Origin: Planctomycetia bacterium
Lineage (GTDB): Bacteria > Planctomycetota > Phycisphaerae > Phycisphaerales > SM1A02
DNA length: 7,327 nucleotides
NCBI GenBank assembly: GCA_005799205.1
Contig: SYHM01000155.1
Location: 1-7,327, forward strand
Direction: 5' to 3'
Positions 5,426 through 7,327 of the stretch are shown in pieces. The stretch's first letter is position 1. Every line of letters begins with the position of its first letter. Under the pieces are notes generated by a model. The model did no database searches and was not told where the DNA came from. It was given only the letters and a program-made list of their open reading frames with translations. Made by a program: the position numbers and the translations under genes.

Positions 5426-6505
5426 TCAAAGTCGCGCAACGCGATCGGCGATGTCCTTCAGCGCGAGCGCGTCGATCATTGGCTGAAGGCGTCCCGCAAG
5501 CATTTCGTTGAGGTTGAAACTCGCGTCGATCCGGTGGTCGACTGCGATGTTCTCTTTCGATCGATAGGTGCGAATCTTCTCAGCGCGGCTACCTGAACCA
5601 ATCATCGCACTGCGCTCATCTGCCCGCCGCGCAGCAGCCTCGGCACGTCGAAGTTCGTAGACGCGCGCGCGAAGCAACCGCCATGCCTTGTCGCGGTTTT
5701 GCAATTGACTGCGGGTCTCTTGCATGCGAACTTCGATTCCAGTTGGAAGATGGATGAGTTGCACGGCTGTGGCGACTTTGTTGACATTCTGACCGCCAGG
5801 GCCCTGTGCGGTCGTCATGATCTCCTTGACCTCGGCGGGATCAACCGCATCAGCAACTTCTTCTGGCTCAGCAAGCACCGCAACGGTCGCGGTCGAGGTG
5901 TGGACTCTTCCCTGCGCTTCAGTCGCTGGGACGCGCTTGACTTGATGGGTGCCACCTTCGTATCCAAGCGCGCTCCAAACGCCAACGCCTGTGATCTCAA
6001 AGACTCCGTGACTGATGCCACCGACATCGCCTGGCTTGAGTTCGAGTTCTTCCCAGCTCCAACCGCGACTCTGGCAGTACCGCTGGTACATCGAGACGAG
6101 GTCACCCGCCCACAGGCTCGCCTCATCGCCGCCCACTCCGCTTCGAACTTCAAGGATGATCTCGCCGACTGCGCGATCATCGGCCGTGACGAGGTCGCGC
6201 ACGAGCGACTCGATGATCTGCGCGCGCTCTGCTTCCAGTGCGGTGCACTCCTGGCGCGCAAGAGCGGCGATCGATGGATCACGATCGCTCGAAAGTTCAA
6301 CCGATGCAGCGAGTTCGGCAGTGGTGGACTGCCAACGCTTCCAGCGGGTCACCATTCCCTCGAGCGACGCCCGGCGAATCACGATCGTGCGTAGGCGCCG
6401 ATGGTCGGCGAGGACCGCTGGATCTTCCATTGAGGCTGTGAGCGACCCGAACTCGTTCTCGATTTCGACGAGTTTTCTGATGAGGTTGTCAGGAGGGTTC
6501 GACAC
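5426..6505 (-). CDS. prfA: Peptide chain release factor 1
   Basis: The product is 359 residues, the usual length for RF1. It recognises UAA and UAG in the ribosomal A site and triggers release of the peptide. Visible landmarks are the N-terminal coiled-coil domain (about 1-105), RSGVGGDEASLWAGD (121-135), and the PAT tripeptide (193-195), which marks RF1 rather than RF2 (SPF). The catalytic GGQ (237-239) sits in AQGPGGQNVNK. A start of GTG at 6505 is chosen because homology covers LIRKLVEIENEFGSL near the N terminus. The next Met, M26, would cut into it. No clear ribosome binding site is seen. The usual TYNFPQ-RVTDHR block reads TYRSKENIAVDHR (313-325), a lineage-type variant. The glutamine methyltransferase gene prmC, often next to prfA, is not here. 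A terminator hairpin separates it from rpmE. Confidence 0.97.
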   Translation of the reverse strand: MSNPPDNLIRKLVEIENEFGSLTASMEDPAVLADHRRLRTIVIRRASLEGMVTRWKRWQSTTAELAASVELSSDRDPSIAALARQECTALEAERAQIIESLVRDLVTADDRAVGEIILEVRSGVGGDEASLWAGDLVSMYQRYCQSRGWSWEELELKPGDVGGISHGVFEITGVGVWSALGYEGGTHQVKRVPATEAQGRVHTSTATVAVLAEPEEVADAVDPAEVKEIMTTAQGPGGQNVNKVATAVQLIHLPTGIEVRMQETRSQLQNRDKAWRLLRARVYELRRAEAAARRADERSAMIGSGSRAEKIRTYRSKENIAVDHRIDASFNLNEMLAGRLQPMIDALALKDIADRVARL

Positions 6506-6520
6506 GGCAAGCGACCATAC

Positions 6521-6552
6521 AAAGAAAACACCGTGACTGAAAAGTCACGGTG
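6521..6552 (-). terminator. Rho-independent terminator between rpmE and prfA
   Basis: A perfect ten-base stem (CACCGTGACT 6529-6538 with AGTCACGGTG 6543-6552 on the + strand) closes a four-base loop. On the minus strand it is followed by TTTTCTTT (6528-6521). It lies 26 bases after the rpmE stop and ends 15 bases before the prfA start codon. It should end most rpmE transcripts, or act as an attenuator for prfA. Confidence 0.85.
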
Positions 6553-6577
6553 CAGAATTGACTGAGTCTGATTGGTG

Positions 6578-6820
6578 CTACTTCTTCGTTGCAGCGGCGT
6601 CCTTGCCCTTGGCAAAGTATCCGCCTGCAAACTTGCGCTGGAATCGTTCGACGCGACCCGCGGTGTCAACGAACGTCTTCTGGCCGGTGTAGAAGGGATG
6701 CGATCCCGACCAGACTTCAACATTGAGTTCTGGAACCGTCGCACCAACGGTCATGACGACCTGTCCGCGGAAGTTCACTTTGCACTCGGGGTAGTACTTT
6801 GGATGGATATCAGGCTTCAT
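6578..6820 (-). CDS. rpmE: 50S ribosomal protein L31, zinc-free type
   Basis: The product is 80 residues. MKPDIHPKYYPECKV (1-15) and SHPFYTGQKTFVDTAGRVERFQRKF (40-64 region) are L31 signatures. L31 binds the large subunit and takes part in the bridge to the small-subunit head. In zinc-binding forms such as E. coli L31 four cysteines (16, 18, 37, 40) hold the metal. By alignment here those positions are N, R, W and S, so this is a C-minus form; the single cysteine (C13) is not at a ligand position. A GGAG box lies six bases upstream of ATG 6820. A short Lys/Ala-rich tail ends the protein. The gene precedes prfA, a common pairing in bacteria. Confidence 0.95.
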   Translation of the reverse strand: MKPDIHPKYYPECKVNFRGQVVMTVGATVPELNVEVWSGSHPFYTGQKTFVDTAGRVERFQRKFAGGYFAKGKDAAATKK

Positions 6821-6844
6821 TGTTGGCTCCAGATCGAGTCGCGA

Positions 6845-6872
6845 AGTGTACGCAGAAATCGCATGTGTGCAA
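6845..6872 (-). promoter_or_regulatory. Likely rpmE promoter
   Basis: On the minus strand TTGCAC (6872-6867) and TACACT (6850-6845) are separated by 16 bases. The expected start near 6838 gives a leader of about 18 bases before ATG 6820, containing the GGAG site. It is back to back with the tRNA-Asn promoter. The boxes are partial matches to the sigma-70 consensus. Confidence 0.5.
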
Positions 6873-6908
6873 GGGGAGGGGACGTGCTGCGCGCAAACAG
6901 CGCGAAAG

Positions 6909-6936
6909 TTGACGGATCGCGGCGCGGTGTTATCTT
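6909..6936 (+). promoter_or_regulatory. Likely tRNA-Asn promoter
   Basis: TTGACG (6909-6914, five of six to TTGACA) and TATCTT (6931-6936, four of six) are separated by 16 bases. The predicted start at about 6943 lies just before the mature tRNA 5' end at 6948. Position and match quality make this the best promoter in the window. Confidence 0.65.
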
Positions 6937-6947
6937 TCAGCCCTCAT

Positions 6948-7019
6948 TCCCTCGTAGCTCAATGGTATAGCGGGCGGCTGTTAACCGCCAGGTTACTGGT
7001 TCGAGTCCAGTCGGGGGAG
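6948..7019 (+). tRNA. tRNA-Asn (anticodon GUU)
   Basis: A complete 72-base cloverleaf. The acceptor stem pairs TCCCTCG (6948-6954) with CGGGGGA (7012-7018), with one U-G pair and discriminator G7019. The D arm begins at 6957 and contains GG at 6964-6965. The anticodon stem GGCGG/CCGCC (6973-6977, 6985-6989) holds the loop CTGTTAA with anticodon GTT at 6980-6982. The variable loop has five bases (6990-6994). The T arm ACTGG/CCAGT holds TTCGAGT (7000-7006). U1-A72 and G73 agree with asparagine identity. The CCA end is not encoded, so it must be added after transcription. Confidence 0.97.
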
Positions 7020-7026
7020 CTTGCTC

Positions 7027-7062
7027 AAGACCGCGTTGGCGCTGCTGCGCCCGCGGTCTTTT
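7027..7062 (+). terminator. Hairpin terminator downstream of tRNA-Asn
   Basis: AAGACCGCG (7027-7035) pairs with CGCGGTCTT (7052-7060). After a TT bulge, GGCGC (7038-7042) pairs with GCGCC (7047-7051) around TGCT. A short run of T follows (7059-7062). The stem is strong and the T-run short. Its place eight bases after the tRNA makes termination or 3'-end processing likely. Confidence 0.65.
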
Positions 7063-7077
7063 CGCATCGCTCCCCCC

Positions 7078-7108
7078 GCGTGTGAGGCCGCCAAGCGGCC
7101 TCACACGC
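7078..7108 (+). repeat. 14-bp perfect inverted repeat, copy 1
   Basis: GCGTGTGAGGCCGC (7078-7091) pairs perfectly with 7095-7108 around a CAA loop. It sits between the tRNA terminator and a long hairpin-rich spacer. It has no T-run after it on either strand, so it does not look like a standard terminator. Its role is not known. Confidence 0.85.
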
Positions 7109-7195
7109 TGCGTTGTGCGCGCATTCGGCTCGGTCGCATGCCAAAGCGCATGCACCTCGCCTCACGCGCGCACCCCGCGACTGACTCGGCGCCTC

Positions 7196-7212
7196 GTGCC
7201 GCTGCGCGGCAC
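7196..7212 (+). repeat. Short 7-bp inverted repeat
   Basis: GTGCCGC (7196-7202) pairs with GCGGCAC (7206-7212) around TGC. It lies in the spacer between the two copies of the post-tRNA repeat. A second small one (GCATGC at 7136-7141 and 7148-7153) lies nearby. No function can be assigned. Confidence 0.6.
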
Positions 7213-7282
7213 TTCGTCGTCGAGTCCAGGGTGGGGTGAGGCAGCTTGCTCAAGACCTCGGTCTTTTCGCATCGCTCCCCCC

Positions 7283-7313
7283 GCGTGTGAGGCCGCCAAG
7301 CGGCCTCACGCGC
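7283..7313 (+). repeat. 14-bp inverted repeat, copy 2
   Basis: The same hairpin as at 7078-7108, in the second copy of the repeat. The one base change between copies (A to G in the 3' arm) turns a U-A pair into U-G, so the stem is kept in an RNA reading of the + strand. Confidence 0.85.
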
Positions 7314-7327
7314 TGCGTTGTGCGCCC

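Larger units (their letters stand above)
7018..7325 (+). repeat. Direct repeat of the segment downstream of the tRNA
   Basis: A 15-base block (AGCTTGCTCAAGACC, 7018-7032) recurs exactly at 7243-7257. A following 66-base block (7055-7120) recurs at 7260-7325 with one difference. The inner part of the first hairpin (7033-7054, 22 bases) is replaced by two bases (7258-7259) in the second copy. The ten bases of the tRNA T-arm 7001-7010 also recur at 7220-7229. The second copy runs to the window edge, so its full extent is unknown. The roughly 300 bases after the tRNA hold no gene I can support. Confidence 0.9.

Noticed and set aside
5699..6394. Long + strand open frame antisense to prfA
   Set aside because: It mirrors the codon structure of prfA and shows no family pattern; prfA is certain.
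7021..7239. Open frame on the + strand after the tRNA
   Set aside because: It runs through the terminator hairpin and several inverted repeats, and its composition is set by them.
7159..7242. Possible second tRNA: GCCTCAC at 7159-7165 pairs with GTGAGGC at 7236-7242
   Set aside because: No T stem can form around TCGAGTC, and there is no anticodon arm; only the T-arm bases copied from tRNA-Asn resemble a tRNA.
1..7327. CRISPR array, insertion sequence, toxin-antitoxin or phage genes
   Set aside because: No regularly spaced repeats, transposase or integrase motifs, or paired small genes of that type were seen.

Overview
The window looks like a chromosomal housekeeping stretch from a moderately GC-rich planctomycete, possibly of class Phycisphaerae. 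That assignment is an inference from four things: the EF-P subtype, an RF1 with a PGGQNVNK-type catalytic loop, an exported DUF1573 protein, and poor Shine-Dalgarno signals. No rRNA or marker set was available to confirm it.

Layout from left to right. The 3' third of glyA (serine hydroxymethyltransferase) enters from the left on the + strand. It overlaps by one base a four-helix membrane protein of unknown function. That gene ends base-to-base against a convergent minus-strand group: efp (elongation factor P), then a UDP-GlcNAcA 3-dehydrogenase (wlbA/wbpB type), then an N-acetyltransferase (wlbB/wbpD type). The last two overlap by ATGA and carry out two steps of UDP-2,3-diacetamido-2,3-dideoxy-glucuronate synthesis for surface polysaccharide.

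Upstream of efp is a roughly 315-base gap without a protein gene. On the minus strand it folds into a compact branched RNA followed by a strong intrinsic terminator. This is the best candidate in the window for something undescribed: a stand-alone small RNA or an efp leader. Its family is not recognised.

Next, on the + strand, an exported DUF1573 protein overlaps by ATGA a 147-residue unknown protein. Convergent to these are rpmE (a cysteine-less L31) and prfA (RF1) on the minus strand, with a terminator hairpin between them. A tRNA-Asn(GUU) gene with a good promoter is divergent from rpmE. It is followed by a hairpin terminator and about 300 bases of non-coding, hairpin-rich DNA. In that DNA a segment including the tRNA 3' end and its downstream hairpins is repeated about 205 to 225 bases further on.

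No CRISPR, insertion sequence, transposase or phage gene was seen. The window is translation-centred (efp, prfA, rpmE, tRNA-Asn) with an envelope-sugar pair and an exported-protein pair placed between.
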